From: Budvicia diplopodorum
GTDB taxonomy: Bacteria > Pseudomonadota > Gammaproteobacteria > Enterobacterales > Enterobacteriaceae
Length of the DNA: 64,000 bases
Reading direction: 5' to 3'
Assembly: GCF_009800925.1 (NCBI RefSeq)
Contig: NZ_WOYF01000002.1
Span: forward strand, 248,001 to 312,000
The notes under the pieces are model-generated. The model was not told the DNA's origin. It did not search any database and saw only the letters and a list, made by a program, of their open reading frames with translations. Both the position numbers and the translations under genes were made by a program. Positions 45,503-54,440 of the stretch are shown in pieces. Each line of letters begins with the position of its first letter. Positions within the stretch are counted from its first letter, which is position 1.

Positions 45503-46140
45503 TGAGAAGGCTGCCCGTCTATATTTTGCTGGATACATCGGGCTCAATGCGTGGGGAGCCTATTCATTCGGTTAATGTCGGTATCCAAGCCATGCTCAAT
45601 GCGCTTAAGCAAGATCCCTATGCATTAGAAAGCGTACATATCTCAATTATCACCTTTGATAATGAAGCCAGAGAACACGTTCCACTAACCGCACTTGAGA
45701 ACTTCCAGTTTACCGATATCGACGTACCCAGCGCTGGCGGGACCTTCATGGGCGCAGCCCTTGAGCTATTGATTGAACGTGTCGATCGTGACGTAAAGCG
45801 TTCTACTGACGATCAAAAAGGAGACTGGCGGCCACTGGTATTCCTGATGACTGACGGTAGCCCGTCTGACGCCTACGCTTACACACAGGCCATTGCGGAA
45901 ATCAAAAAGCGTCCGTTTGGTTCCATTATTGCCTGTGCCGCAGGCCCTAAAGCGAAACACGAGCATTTGATTCAGTTGACCTCTCAGGTAGTTTCTCTCG
46001 ACACCTTAGATTCCGTTGCCTTTTCCAGCTTTTTCAAATGGGTATCGGCCAGCGTTTCAGTTGGTAGCAGCAGTGCCGGCGTAGCGGATACGCAAAGCAC
46101 TTTGCCGCCACCGCCGCCGGAAATTCAACTGGTACTCTAA
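45502..46140 (+). CDS. terY: VWA-domain protein TerY (second copy)
   Basis: A 212-residue VWA protein closely similar to the first copy, same length, so probably a tandem duplicate separated by terX. MIDAS residues D-T-S-G-S-M, G-G-T-F and M-T-D-G-S-P-S-D are intact. The tail L-P-P-P-P-P-E-I-Q-L-V-L repeats the proline-rich end of the first copy. Translation is coupled to terX. A terminator follows. Confidence 0.93.
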   Translation: MRRLPVYILLDTSGSMRGEPIHSVNVGIQAMLNALKQDPYALESVHISIITFDNEAREHVPLTALENFQFTDIDVPSAGGTFMGAALELLIERVDRDVKRSTDDQKGDWRPLVFLMTDGSPSDAYAYTQAIAEIKKRPFGSIIACAAGPKAKHEHLIQLTSQVVSLDTLDSVAFSSFFKWVSASVSVGSSSAGVADTQSTLPPPPPEIQLVL

Positions 46141-46144
46141 CCGT

Positions 46145-46190
46145 ATGGCAAAGTTTATCTCACGCTAAGCTTTGCCATTTTTATTTTTCC
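46145..46190 (+). terminator. terminator after the terY-terX-terY unit
   Basis: ATGGCAAAG and CTTTGCCAT arms, extended inward by TTTA/TAAG, then a T-rich run ATTTTTATTTTT. It starts 5 nt after the second terY stop and splits the left ter block into two transcription units. Confidence 0.85.
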
Positions 46191-46213
46191 CGTTCATTTA
46201 GCACATTCGATTA

Positions 46214-46260
46214 TTTTTAACTAAGGGTCATTACCCCGACCGAGGGTCTTCAGTTAAAAA
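46214..46260 (+). promoter_or_regulatory. 47-nt three-way-junction-like element before terY3
   Basis: TTTTTAACT (46214-46222) and AGTTAAAAA (46252-46260) form a 9-bp outer stem. Inside are two short hairpins, GGGT-CATT-ACCC and GACC-GAG-GGTC, and the hexamer AGGGTC occurs twice. It lies 31 nt before the terY3-PP2C-kinase unit and could be an operator or an RNA element. Confidence 0.5.
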
Positions 46261-46291
46261 TGCGCACTCAATTGACACAAAGGATTATGTT

Positions 46292-47332
46292 ATGAGAAGA
46301 CTTCCCATTTTTTTCGTTCTCGATTGTTCAGAATCAATGATCGGCGAAAATCTGAAAAAGCTAAATGACGGTTTACAGATGATCGTCAACGACCTGAAAA
46401 GAGATCCTCACGCGCTGGAAACCGTTTATATCTCCGTTATCGCCTTTGCCGGTATAGCAAAAACCATCGCGCCGTTAGTCGAAGTGGTGTCGTTTTATCC
46501 ACCAAGGCTGCCTATTGGCGGTGGTACCTGCCTCGGCGGCGCGCTAGACGAACTGGCAGCCCAAATTGACCGTAACGTGATAAAAACCACCGCAGACCGT
46601 AAAGGCGACTGGAAACCAATTGTTTATCTGCTTACCGACGGCCGCCCTACCGATGACTACACGGCAACCATTAAGCGCTGGAAAGAGCAGCATGCCAAAA
46701 AAGCAAACCTGATCGCCATCGGGCTGGGCCTGTCAGCAGATTTAAACGTATTAAAGCAGCTAACCGACAACGTACTGCTGTTTGAAGATACCAACGAAGG
46801 TGACTTCACCAAGTTCGTTAAATGGATTACCGCCTCGGTAGTTGCCCATAGCCGAAGCGTTGGCGACGAGCCGCCTCCGCTATTGGCAAAAACCGATGAA
46901 ATAGTTCGTCTGGCTAAAGATGAAGTAGCCCGCGCCTATGATGACTCATGCGTGACCTTAGTGGGCCGCTGCAATAAAACCCGGCGCCCTTATCTGATTA
47001 AATACGAGCGCCCGAACGTCAACCTGTCATCCCTCAACTTTAAGCTGAACCTTAACCGGTTTAATCTGACCGGCTGCTTCCCGATTGATGAAGATTACTT
47101 CTCATGGAGCGATAACTCAGCGTCCGCGCTACAGGTCAATACCTCCGAGCTGGAAGGGGTTCCCGGCTGCCCGCACTGTGGCAACTCAAGCGCTTTTGCG
47201 GTATGCGGCTGTGGAAAGCTGGTTTGCGTCAATGGCCAGGAAGAGATCAATTGCCCCTGGTGCCAAAAAACCATCAAGTTCCGTGATAACGGCAGTGACT
47301 ACGATTTTGACGTTAGCAGAGGAAAAGGCTAA
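46292..47332 (+). CDS. terY: VWA protein with TerY-C zinc-ribbon domain (third TerY)
   Basis: A 346-residue protein. The VWA domain is at about 1-185 with D-C-S-E-S-M, G-G-G-T and L-T-D-G-R-P-T-D-D. A C-terminal domain (about 215-345) ends in a cysteine-rich zinc ribbon (C293, C296, C305, C307, C312, C321, C324), the TerY-C domain. It is the long TerY type that travels with the PP2C and kinase as the TerY-P triad and probably scaffolds them or is their substrate. It overlaps the phosphatase gene by 1 nt (TAATG). Confidence 0.9.
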   Translation: MRRLPIFFVLDCSESMIGENLKKLNDGLQMIVNDLKRDPHALETVYISVIAFAGIAKTIAPLVEVVSFYPPRLPIGGGTCLGGALDELAAQIDRNVIKTTADRKGDWKPIVYLLTDGRPTDDYTATIKRWKEQHAKKANLIAIGLGLSADLNVLKQLTDNVLLFEDTNEGDFTKFVKWITASVVAHSRSVGDEPPPLLAKTDEIVRLAKDEVARAYDDSCVTLVGRCNKTRRPYLIKYERPNVNLSSLNFKLNLNRFNLTGCFPIDEDYFSWSDNSASALQVNTSELEGVPGCPHCGNSSAFAVCGCGKLVCVNGQEEINCPWCQKTIKFRDNGSDYDFDVSRGKG

Positions 47333-48837
47333 TGACAGAAAAGAGGCCCAACGCCAGATCTCTACTTAGCACAGCGCTATCCCATCGGATTCCGGCGCTG
47401 TCAGAGCTTGAATTAAGCCAGTTGGAAAATAATCAGGATATTCAGCAAATAATTCAGCAATTCTCGCTGAGCCTAAACGAGAAAGTGGAACGGCTAAACG
47501 CCGCAGCCGCCGTGCCGGTCGAACAGGCTATGTCGGAATTGCCCGACGCAGAAACTCAGGTAATCGACGATCTATCCGTTGGTTCCGACGCTGGGTTGGC
47601 GGCAATACCACTCAAACCGGGGCAAATTCCCGCGCAGTCGAGCGCACCTGCCGTTGCGCCCAAAGGGGCATCAATGCCAAACGTTAATTTCAATTTTGCC
47701 AATGCCCGGGTCAATACCGCCTACCGTTCTAAAATTGAACCCGTCAGCCATACCGGCGAAGCGGTACTGATCCACGCGATCGCATTCAGCCACGATATTG
47801 GCATCACGTTTGATCCGCAAACCCAAGAATTATTCGGAACGCCAACCGCTGACGGCGACTATCGCCTGTTTATCACATGGACCACCGACGGAAAAACGTC
47901 ATACACAACCGATGCGTTGATTATTGTGAACCCGGATCCCCGCAGCCTATGGAAAATCATCGAACCTCCGGCGGACGATAAGTATTTTAAAGCCAATACT
48001 GACAGCCGGGTTATCAATGAAAACGGCGTTACAATCGCCGCCGCCAGCCGCCGGGGCCGCTCTCATGAACACGTAGGTTCGTTTCGTGATGACGACTTTT
48101 TTATCGCCCACGACGCCGATAACGGCTGGACCATCACGATCGTGGCCGACGGTGCCGGCAGCGCTCCGAACTCTCGCAAAGGCTCTGAAATTGCTTCGAA
48201 AACCGCGGGCGACTACTTAAGTACACAAATGAAAGGCGAGCAAGGGCTAAAGCTCAAGGCACTGGTTCAGGACTGGCAGCCCGAGTCTCAAAAGCTGGTT
48301 GGCCCGCTGTTCTCTGAACTGTACCGCAATGCCGCTAAGCTGGCCGTCAATGCGATAGAAAATGAAGCTATCCTCATGGGTCAGGCGACTAAGTCCTACG
48401 CCACAACGCTACTGGCAACCGTATCGATTCGCTGTGGCGACGAGCTCTTTGCTGCCGCGTTCTGGATGGGCGACGGAGCGATTGCAGCCTATGGCCCGGT
48501 AGGAAAAGTGCGATTATTAGGAACGCCGGACAGCGGTGAATACGCAGGACAAACTCGCTTTCTTGATAATGATGCCATCAACGACAGCGGGTTTAATAGC
48601 CGCATCATGATCGGCAAATGGGCCGACATCAGCCATCTTATTTTAATGACTGACGGCGTTTCCGACCCCTACTTTGAAACCGATAACGGCCTGCTGTCTG
48701 CCGAGCGCTGGGATAAGTTAGTCAATGAGATTCTACCTTGTCTCCAGCCAGATGAAGCAGCAGAGAAACTAACGGATTGGTTGAGCTTCTTCTCACCGGG
48801 CAATCATGATGACCGCACCATTGCGATTAGTTGGTAA
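47332..48837 (+). CDS. PP2C-type protein phosphatase with Ig-like domain, Ter module
   Basis: A 501-residue protein. Residues 1-110 are low in conservation. About 116-200 form an Ig/cadherin-like He_PIG-type domain with G-I-T-F-D-P-Q-T-Q-E-L-F-G-T-P-T-A-D-G-D-Y. About 235-501 form a PP2C phosphatase with V-A-D-G-A-G, G-D-G-A-I, M-T-D-G-V-S-D and H-D-D-R-T, all metal-ligand motifs present. No signal peptide or membrane helix is seen, so the Ig-like domain would be cytoplasmic. The enzyme probably reverses phosphorylation by the adjacent kinase. Confidence 0.9.
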   Translation: MTEKRPNARSLLSTALSHRIPALSELELSQLENNQDIQQIIQQFSLSLNEKVERLNAAAAVPVEQAMSELPDAETQVIDDLSVGSDAGLAAIPLKPGQIPAQSSAPAVAPKGASMPNVNFNFANARVNTAYRSKIEPVSHTGEAVLIHAIAFSHDIGITFDPQTQELFGTPTADGDYRLFITWTTDGKTSYTTDALIIVNPDPRSLWKIIEPPADDKYFKANTDSRVINENGVTIAAASRRGRSHEHVGSFRDDDFFIAHDADNGWTITIVADGAGSAPNSRKGSEIASKTAGDYLSTQMKGEQGLKLKALVQDWQPESQKLVGPLFSELYRNAAKLAVNAIENEAILMGQATKSYATTLLATVSIRCGDELFAAAFWMGDGAIAAYGPVGKVRLLGTPDSGEYAGQTRFLDNDAINDSGFNSRIMIGKWADISHLILMTDGVSDPYFETDNGLLSAERWDKLVNEILPCLQPDEAAEKLTDWLSFFSPGNHDDRTIAISW

Positions 48838-48872
48838 TAGCCGTCGTGGTCATGTAGAAAGGATATATTCAG

Positions 48873-50372
48873 ATGGCAAATATTATTACTTGTAAAACTG
48901 TCGACGGTAAAACCGTACAGTACGTTGACGACATCATCGGCTCCGGCGCAATGAAAGATGTCTATTTTTCACCGGATAAATCCTACGTGGTGGCTTTCTA
49001 TAAAACCCAGCAAGACGCGCAGGCTAAAGATCGCATTCAGATGATTACCGGCCGGTTTAAGCAAAGCATTTTTGAGCAGGCCGGCGGTGAATACTGGAAA
49101 GACCTGTTCTGCTGGCCAACCGACATGGTTGAGCACAATGGTAAACTGGGCATTGTGGTCCCAACCTATCAAAACCATTTCTTTTTTAAATATGGTTCAA
49201 AGAATAATGACTTCCTGTCGATCAAGGGGCGGGAAAAGGAAGGCAAATGGTTTGCCAGCGCCAACAACCAAAATAAATTCCTCGATCCACGGGAACGCGG
49301 CGATACGCTGAGCTACCTGAAAGTCTGCATTTTGCTGACTCGCGCAGTGCGCCGTATGCACGCAGCGGGCCTGTGCCACAGCGACCTCAGCTATAAGAAC
49401 GTGCTAATTGACCCTGAACAGGGCCATGCCTGCGTTATTGACATCGACGGGCTGGTCGTGCCGGGTAAATACCCGCCGGACGTTGTCGGCACGCCTGACT
49501 TCATTGCGCCGGAAGTGGTGAAAACCAGCCATTTGCCTAAAGACGATAAAAACAGGTTTTTACCCAGCATTTCGACTGACCGCCATGCTCTCTCGGTTTT
49601 GATCTACATGTATTTGTTCTATCGTCATCCGCTACGCGGCGGAAAAATTCACGATATCGACGACGAGCTGCGCGATGAGTCGCTCTTGATGGGTGAAAAA
49701 GCCCTGTTTGTCGAACACCCAACCGATCGAAGTAATGCGGTAAAGCTTAATCAGGTTAAAGCGTCTTCGCTGCCGTGGGCTGATACCAACAAGATCCCTT
49801 ATACCGTGATGGGCCCTTATTTGTCGTCCCTGTTTGAGAAAGCCTTTATCACCGGTCTGCACGACCCGTCAAAACGGCCAACCGCCGACGAATGGGAAAC
49901 CGCGCTGGTAAAAACCGTGGACCTGATACAACCCTGCCAAAATAAAGCCTGTGAACAAAAATGGTACGTATTCTCCGGCAAAACGCAGCCAATTTGCCCG
50001 TATTGCGCAGCGCCATATAAAGGTAAACTGCCGATCTTAAACCTTTACTCATCGCGCAAAGAGGGCTCATTTCGCCCCGACGACCACCGCCTGATGGTAT
50101 GGACCGGCCAATCGCTGTATCAGTGGCACGTTAATCGTCTGGTTGCCCCGAATGAGCGCACCACCGAAGAACAAAAGAAACGGGTTGGCTACTTCCAGTT
50201 CCACAACGATCAATGGTGGCTGGTTAACGAAGGCATTAACGATTTATTAGCGTTACCGGATAAGCGCAACATTGCTATTGGCGATAAACTTGAGCTGACC
50301 GACGGGCTTCAGTTCGTTCTTTCAACTGAAGAAGGCGGCAGGCTGGTTGTAGTGCAGATGGTCGATAACTAG
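48873..50372 (+). CDS. Ter-associated protein kinase with zinc ribbon and FHA-like domain
   Basis: A 499-residue protein. An N-terminal kinase domain (about 15-350) has a modified catalytic loop H169-S-D171-L-S-Y-K-N-V-L, a metal-binding D-I-D-G in place of D-F-G (190-193), and A-P-E at 212-214. Cysteines C355, C360, C375 and C378 form a zinc ribbon, and the C-terminal 110 residues resemble an FHA domain (N-E-R-T, G-Y-F-Q-F, W-L-V-N). The glycine-rich loop G-S-G-A-M-K-D-V is kept, so it is probably active. Third member of the TerY3-PP2C-kinase unit. Confidence 0.9.
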   Translation: MANIITCKTVDGKTVQYVDDIIGSGAMKDVYFSPDKSYVVAFYKTQQDAQAKDRIQMITGRFKQSIFEQAGGEYWKDLFCWPTDMVEHNGKLGIVVPTYQNHFFFKYGSKNNDFLSIKGREKEGKWFASANNQNKFLDPRERGDTLSYLKVCILLTRAVRRMHAAGLCHSDLSYKNVLIDPEQGHACVIDIDGLVVPGKYPPDVVGTPDFIAPEVVKTSHLPKDDKNRFLPSISTDRHALSVLIYMYLFYRHPLRGGKIHDIDDELRDESLLMGEKALFVEHPTDRSNAVKLNQVKASSLPWADTNKIPYTVMGPYLSSLFEKAFITGLHDPSKRPTADEWETALVKTVDLIQPCQNKACEQKWYVFSGKTQPICPYCAAPYKGKLPILNLYSSRKEGSFRPDDHRLMVWTGQSLYQWHVNRLVAPNERTTEEQKKRVGYFQFHNDQWWLVNEGINDLLALPDKRNIAIGDKLELTDGLQFVLSTEEGGRLVVVQMVDN

Positions 50373-50411
50373 AGGCGATTATTCGGTCGAAAAAGAAGAC
50401 TGCCGCCAAAC

Positions 50412-50444
50412 AAAAAGGCCACGAATACAATTCGTGGCCTTTTT
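50412..50444. terminator. bidirectional terminator between the kinase gene and terE
   Basis: A 15-bp perfect stem AAAAAGGCCACGAAT / ATTCGTGGCCTTTTT with an ACA loop, between convergent blocks of the ter locus. Confidence 0.93.
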
Positions 50445-50470
50445 AACATTATAATCTAGACAAATAATGC

Positions 50471-51046
50471 TTAGATATTAACGCCATACTGCACGGCTAA
50501 TGCGCCTAGGCCACCGGCAAAACCTTGACCGATTGCTTTGAATTTCCATTCTGCGCCATGCTTATAAAGCTCACCGAACACCATCGCCGTTTCAGTTGAA
50601 GCATCTTCGCTCAGGTCGAAACGGGCAATTTCTTGGTTGCCATCGTTGTTTACAACACGCATAAACGCCGCGCTAACCATGCCGAAGTTTTGCTTTAATT
50701 TCTCAGCTTCATGGATGGTCACTGCGAAAACTAGCTTCTTCACGTCTTCAGGGATTTTGTCCAGAGAGATCAGCACTTTCTCATCGTCACCGTCGCCTTC
50801 ACCGGTACGGTTGTCACCTTGGTGAACAACAGAACCACATGGGCTAGTTTTGTTATTGAAGAAAATGAATCCTGAATCGCTGATAACTTTACCCGCTTCG
50901 TTAACCATAAATACTGAGGCATCCAGATCGAAATCTGCACCGTCAGTTACGCGCGTATCCCAGCCTAAGCCGATCATCGCTTTAGTCATTGTAGGGGCTT
51001 CTTTAGTTAAAGAAACGTTACCGCCTTTGCTTAATGATACTGCCAT
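50471..51046 (-). CDS. terE: tellurium resistance protein TerE
   Basis: A 191-residue TerD-fold calcium-binding protein, very similar to plasmid R478 TerE as remembered. Marks: [21 protein letters not shown] near residue 38, [13 protein letters not shown] near 76 and the end [12 protein letters not shown]. It acts with TerB, TerC and TerD at the inner membrane in tellurite, colicin and phage resistance. Last gene of terABCDE; no terF follows. Confidence 0.95.
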   Translation of the reverse strand: MAVSLSKGGNVSLTKEAPTMTKAMIGLGWDTRVTDGADFDLDASVFMVNEAGKVISDSGFIFFNNKTSPCGSVVHQGDNRTGEGDGDDEKVLISLDKIPEDVKKLVFAVTIHEAEKLKQNFGMVSAAFMRVVNNDGNQEIARFDLSEDASTETAMVFGELYKHGAEWKFKAIGQGFAGGLGALAVQYGVNI

Positions 51047-51112
51047 AGTTTGAGTTCCTATTAATTAAGTAAGATGTCACAAAATGGGCAGCCTAAGCCG
51101 CCCATATTTTTA

Positions 51113-51691
51113 TCAACCAACGTGAATACCATATTGTGTTGCCATTGCAGCCAGACCACCGACATACCCTTGGCCTACCGCTCTGAATTTCCACTCTGCG
51201 CCGTGTTTATACAGCTCGCCGAAAATCATGGCGGTTTCAGTTGAAGCGTCTTCACTCAGGTCATAACGAGCAATTTCGATATTGCTCAACTCATTAGCTA
51301 CGCGGATAAATGCGTTTGCAACCTGACCGAAATTCTGACGACGAGATTCAGCATCGTGAATGGTAACCGTAAATACGACTTTCTCTACGTCAGCAGGAAT
51401 GGTTGCCAAATTTATCTTTAAAGATTCATCATCGCCATCGCCGTCACCGGTACGGTTGTCGCCGGTATGCTCTACAGAACCGCAGTTAGACTTAAGGTTG
51501 TTGTAGAAAATAAAGTCGTTATCACCACGAACTTTACCGTTCGCAGACAATAAAAATGCGGAAGCATCCAAGTCAAAATCGACGCCATCGGTAGAACGGT
51601 CGTCCCATCCTAAACCAATTAATACGCGAGTCATCTGAGGATCGGCCTTACTTAACGATACGTTTCCGCCTTTCGATAAACTAACACCCAT
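51113..51691 (-). CDS. terD: tellurium resistance protein TerD
   Basis: A 192-residue paralogue of TerE with [23 protein letters not shown] and [13 protein letters not shown]. The [14 protein letters not shown] segment marks it as TerD rather than TerE. The known structure of the family is a calcium-binding beta sandwich. It lies between terC and terE in the usual order. Confidence 0.95.
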   Translation of the reverse strand: MGVSLSKGGNVSLSKADPQMTRVLIGLGWDDRSTDGVDFDLDASAFLLSANGKVRGDNDFIFYNNLKSNCGSVEHTGDNRTGDGDGDDESLKINLATIPADVEKVVFTVTIHDAESRRQNFGQVANAFIRVANELSNIEIARYDLSEDASTETAMIFGELYKHGAEWKFRAVGQGYVGGLAAMATQYGIHVG

Positions 51692-51726
51692 TATTTGCTC
51701 CTTTTATTAATTTAGCTTGTTGTAAC

Positions 51727-52767
51727 TTAAGATACAGATTCTGAATCTTTTTCGTCTTTTGCAGGCCAGATCAAACTTGCCAATACTCCGAGCGCTAACA
51801 TGCCTAACACGATGTATAGGCTGATAGTCGGATCTATTGAATATCCGTGTCCAAACAGGTGCCCTGACGCATTCAACGCCAGTTTTGCTGCGATAAAGAA
51901 CAGCAGTGCAATAATTGCTTTTTCCAGATGCACTAAGTATTGCTTCATGGCTTCCAGAACAAAGTACAGAGTACGAAGACCCAAGATAGCAAACATCATT
52001 GCACTATACACAATCAGCGGTTCCCGGCTAACGGCGATAACCGCAGGAACTGAGTCAAATGCGAACATCACGTCACTCAGCTCAATCACCATAACGCACA
52101 GGAACAACGGCGTTGCGTAGAACATGCCTTTACCAATCTTACCCACTAAATCAGAGTTTTCAGGCTTCGCCAGCTCGGCATCAAGCTCTTTCTGATTTAG
52201 CAAGAAGCGGTGGCCCGCCAGCTTAGGGTAAGACGGAAACAGCTTCTTGGCGAAACGATAGGCAAAGTGCGATGAATAATCTTCAATCTCACCATCATCA
52301 CCGCCGCTGCGCAGCATCATTACGCCGGTAGCCGCAACGACGAGTGCGAACACCATTTCTACCCATGGCCCCAACACCAGGAGGCCGGTACCGATCACCA
52401 CAAAGATCGCTCTGAAGACGATGGCACCCATAATGCCCCAGTACAGCAGGCGATGACGGTAGGCATCAGGTACGGTAAACCATGAAAATATTGCCATCAT
52501 GACAAACAGGTTATCAACGGAAAGCGCTTTTTCCAGCACATAACCCGTGATGTAAAGACTTGCAACGCTCTGACCATGATGGATATACAGGTAACCACCA
52601 AATAGCAGCGCAGTAGCAACCCAAAACAGTGACCAAAGAACGGCACTTTTCAGGCTCACTACTGAGTCTTTACGATGTGCGTATAAGTCGATAAAAATAG
52701 CGGCTAACGCAATACCGATAAAGACCAGGACTGTCTCAATAGGGAAGCCTAATGGCGTTGTTTCCAT
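51727..52767 (-). CDS. terC: tellurium resistance integral membrane protein TerC
   Basis: A 346-residue inner-membrane protein with about eight to nine hydrophobic helices, of the TerC/Alx/YkoY superfamily linked to manganese and metal handling. It shows the conserved acidic membrane motifs L-S-V-D-N-L-F-V-M near residue 80 and E-L-S-D-V-M-F-A-F-D-S-V-P-A near residue 220. ATG 52767 gives the standard length; a TTG three codons upstream is also possible. It probably anchors TerB and TerD at the membrane. Confidence 0.95.
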   Translation of the reverse strand: METTPLGFPIETVLVFIGIALAAIFIDLYAHRKDSVVSLKSAVLWSLFWVATALLFGGYLYIHHGQSVASLYITGYVLEKALSVDNLFVMMAIFSWFTVPDAYRHRLLYWGIMGAIVFRAIFVVIGTGLLVLGPWVEMVFALVVAATGVMMLRSGGDDGEIEDYSSHFAYRFAKKLFPSYPKLAGHRFLLNQKELDAELAKPENSDLVGKIGKGMFYATPLFLCVMVIELSDVMFAFDSVPAVIAVSREPLIVYSAMMFAILGLRTLYFVLEAMKQYLVHLEKAIIALLFFIAAKLALNASGHLFGHGYSIDPTISLYIVLGMLALGVLASLIWPAKDEKDSESVS

Positions 52768-52795
52768 TCTAATCAATTACCTTAAATTTATAGGA

Positions 52796-53245
52796 TTACA
52801 GACCAAAATCGCTTGGGTCTAGGTTTAACTCTTTAGCCATTTGTCTGACAACTTTTTGCTCAGACTCGTCAAAATTGCCATCGCTGGCACCAATGGCGAT
52901 ACAGACTCTGATCATTAATCGGGCCGCATCAACGTTAGAACGCAGTTTACCCACGGTTTTTAACGCTTCTGCTTCACCAATTGAATGGTCAAACTCAAAG
53001 CTTGATATGGTTTTATTAAAAAAGGCGATAACGTCAGGCATATCAAAAACTTTCAGCTCTTCAGAGTTTTTGATAAAGGCTGCCATTTTCTGCTTTTCTT
53101 CACCGCTTACGTTGCCATCAGCGGCAGCAACTAAAGCACAGCCAGCAACGGTTGCTTCCATAAAAGTACGATTTTTGAACTTACCAATCTCTTTATTCAA
53201 CGTATCTTTGCCAGCCAAGATGGCAGCTTTCAATTTTTCTAACAT
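52796..53245 (-). CDS. terB: tellurium resistance protein TerB
   Basis: A 149-residue all-helical metal-binding protein of the TerB family. Signature: A-A-A-D-G-N-V-S-G-E-E-K near residue 45 and the matching I-G-A-S-D-G-N-F-D-E-S-E-Q near residue 120, acidic repeats that bind metal. ATG 53245 is the family-like start; the frame is open far upstream only because it overlaps terA in another frame. TerB interacts with TerC in known systems. Confidence 0.94.
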   Translation of the reverse strand: MLEKLKAAILAGKDTLNKEIGKFKNRTFMEATVAGCALVAAADGNVSGEEKQKMAAFIKNSEELKVFDMPDVIAFFNKTISSFEFDHSIGEAEALKTVGKLRSNVDAARLMIRVCIAIGASDGNFDESEQKVVRQMAKELNLDPSDFGL

Positions 53246-53258
53246 GTTTATATCTCCG

Positions 53259-54440
53259 TTATTTTGAGCCAGCGGACCAGCGAAAGCCCCAGCGGAAGGC
53301 GTTATCCATATCCTTATGACCGCTGAAATATTGGTTAATACGCTCAATGTTGATAGCACCGTTATTGTTGACAATACGGGCAATCGCACACATACCGTTT
53401 CTGTTTTGACCCTCGGTCAAACGGGTTTCTATCGGCCCCTGACCCGGCATGTGAATAGTCACTACCCCGTCGGTTTGAGCCCAGTTAGGCACCCCTTGGT
53501 AGATAAAGGCATAGACTAAGACTTCGTCAATATTCTTCCATTGGGAACCGTTGATATGCATCCATTCGCCATCTTTTACGGCTCCGGTCCTGTCATCGCC
53601 CTGTAGCTCTATATATGGGGCCGAATTGAAAGAACCAAAGGTGTTGCCTAATGCCTGAATGACACCCTGCTCACCGTTCTTCAATCGAACAAAGGCGCCT
53701 AAATCCAAATCGATAGATTTATTTGAACCTAACAGATTGTTTAAAAAGCCTTTACTCTCAACTTTTTGATTCCAGTTGAGGTTAATCCGAATCAGCCCGA
53801 AATCATCTTTCTTACTGAGATTAACCCGAGGGCTCTCTTTCGTTAGTGAGATTTTACTTAAGTTTACAGAAGGCTGCCCCGCAGGAGCCGCTGGCGGAGT
53901 CGGAACTACCGGCGGTGGAGTTGGCGCAGCGGCGGGCTCGTCGTCATTCACGTCGACACCAAAGTGCTCTGCCAGCGGTTTTAAACCACCGTTAAAGCCT
54001 TGAGCAATAAAACGAAACTTCCACTCATCGTTACGGCGGTAAAGTTCACCCAAAATCAACGCGGCCTCTGAACGCCCGACCATGTCAACGTTACAGGAAA
54101 CGATCGCTTCATTATTCGATTCAACCTGTACAGACAGCCGGTTCAGCGCCTGAATGGTATCGTTCTTATCACAGGTGAGGGCAAACGCGATCTTCATAAC
54201 CGACGGTTTAACTTTTGGTAAATCCACTTCAAATACCGACGTTACTCCTTCTTCGATCAGGCTAACGCTGCCGTCATCATTGGTTTTCTGGCCGTAGAAA
54301 ACCATATCTGAATCGCCGGACACTTTCTCATTGGCATATAGGCGATAGGCCGAAACGTCTGCCGCTTTTCCTGAAATGATCTTAACTTTTAACGCAGACG
54401 ATGGGACGGAGGTATTACCTCCTGCGACGAGTTCTTTCAC
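53259..54440 (-). CDS. terA: tellurium resistance protein TerA
   Basis: A 393-residue protein of two TerD-like halves (about 1-170 and 195-393) joined by a Pro/Ala-rich linker (T-P-P-P-V-V-P-T-P-P-A-A-P-A). The acidic motifs are partly degenerate: the C-terminal half keeps I-D-L-D-L-G-A-F and G-D-D-R-T-G, the N-terminal half lacks G-D-N-R-T-G. The start is a GTG 8 nt after GGAG; a TTG one codon upstream is an alternative. First gene of the leftward terABCDE operon; terZ, usually before it, is absent. Confidence 0.92.
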   Translation of the reverse strand: MKELVAGGNTSVPSSALKVKIISGKAADVSAYRLYANEKVSGDSDMVFYGQKTNDDGSVSLIEEGVTSVFEVDLPKVKPSVMKIAFALTCDKNDTIQALNRLSVQVESNNEAIVSCNVDMVGRSEAALILGELYRRNDEWKFRFIAQGFNGGLKPLAEHFGVDVNDDEPAAAPTPPPVVPTPPAAPAGQPSVNLSKISLTKESPRVNLSKKDDFGLIRINLNWNQKVESKGFLNNLLGSNKSIDLDLGAFVRLKNGEQGVIQALGNTFGSFNSAPYIELQGDDRTGAVKDGEWMHINGSQWKNIDEVLVYAFIYQGVPNWAQTDGVVTIHMPGQGPIETRLTEGQNRNGMCAIARIVNNNGAINIERINQYFSGHKDMDNAFRWGFRWSAGSK

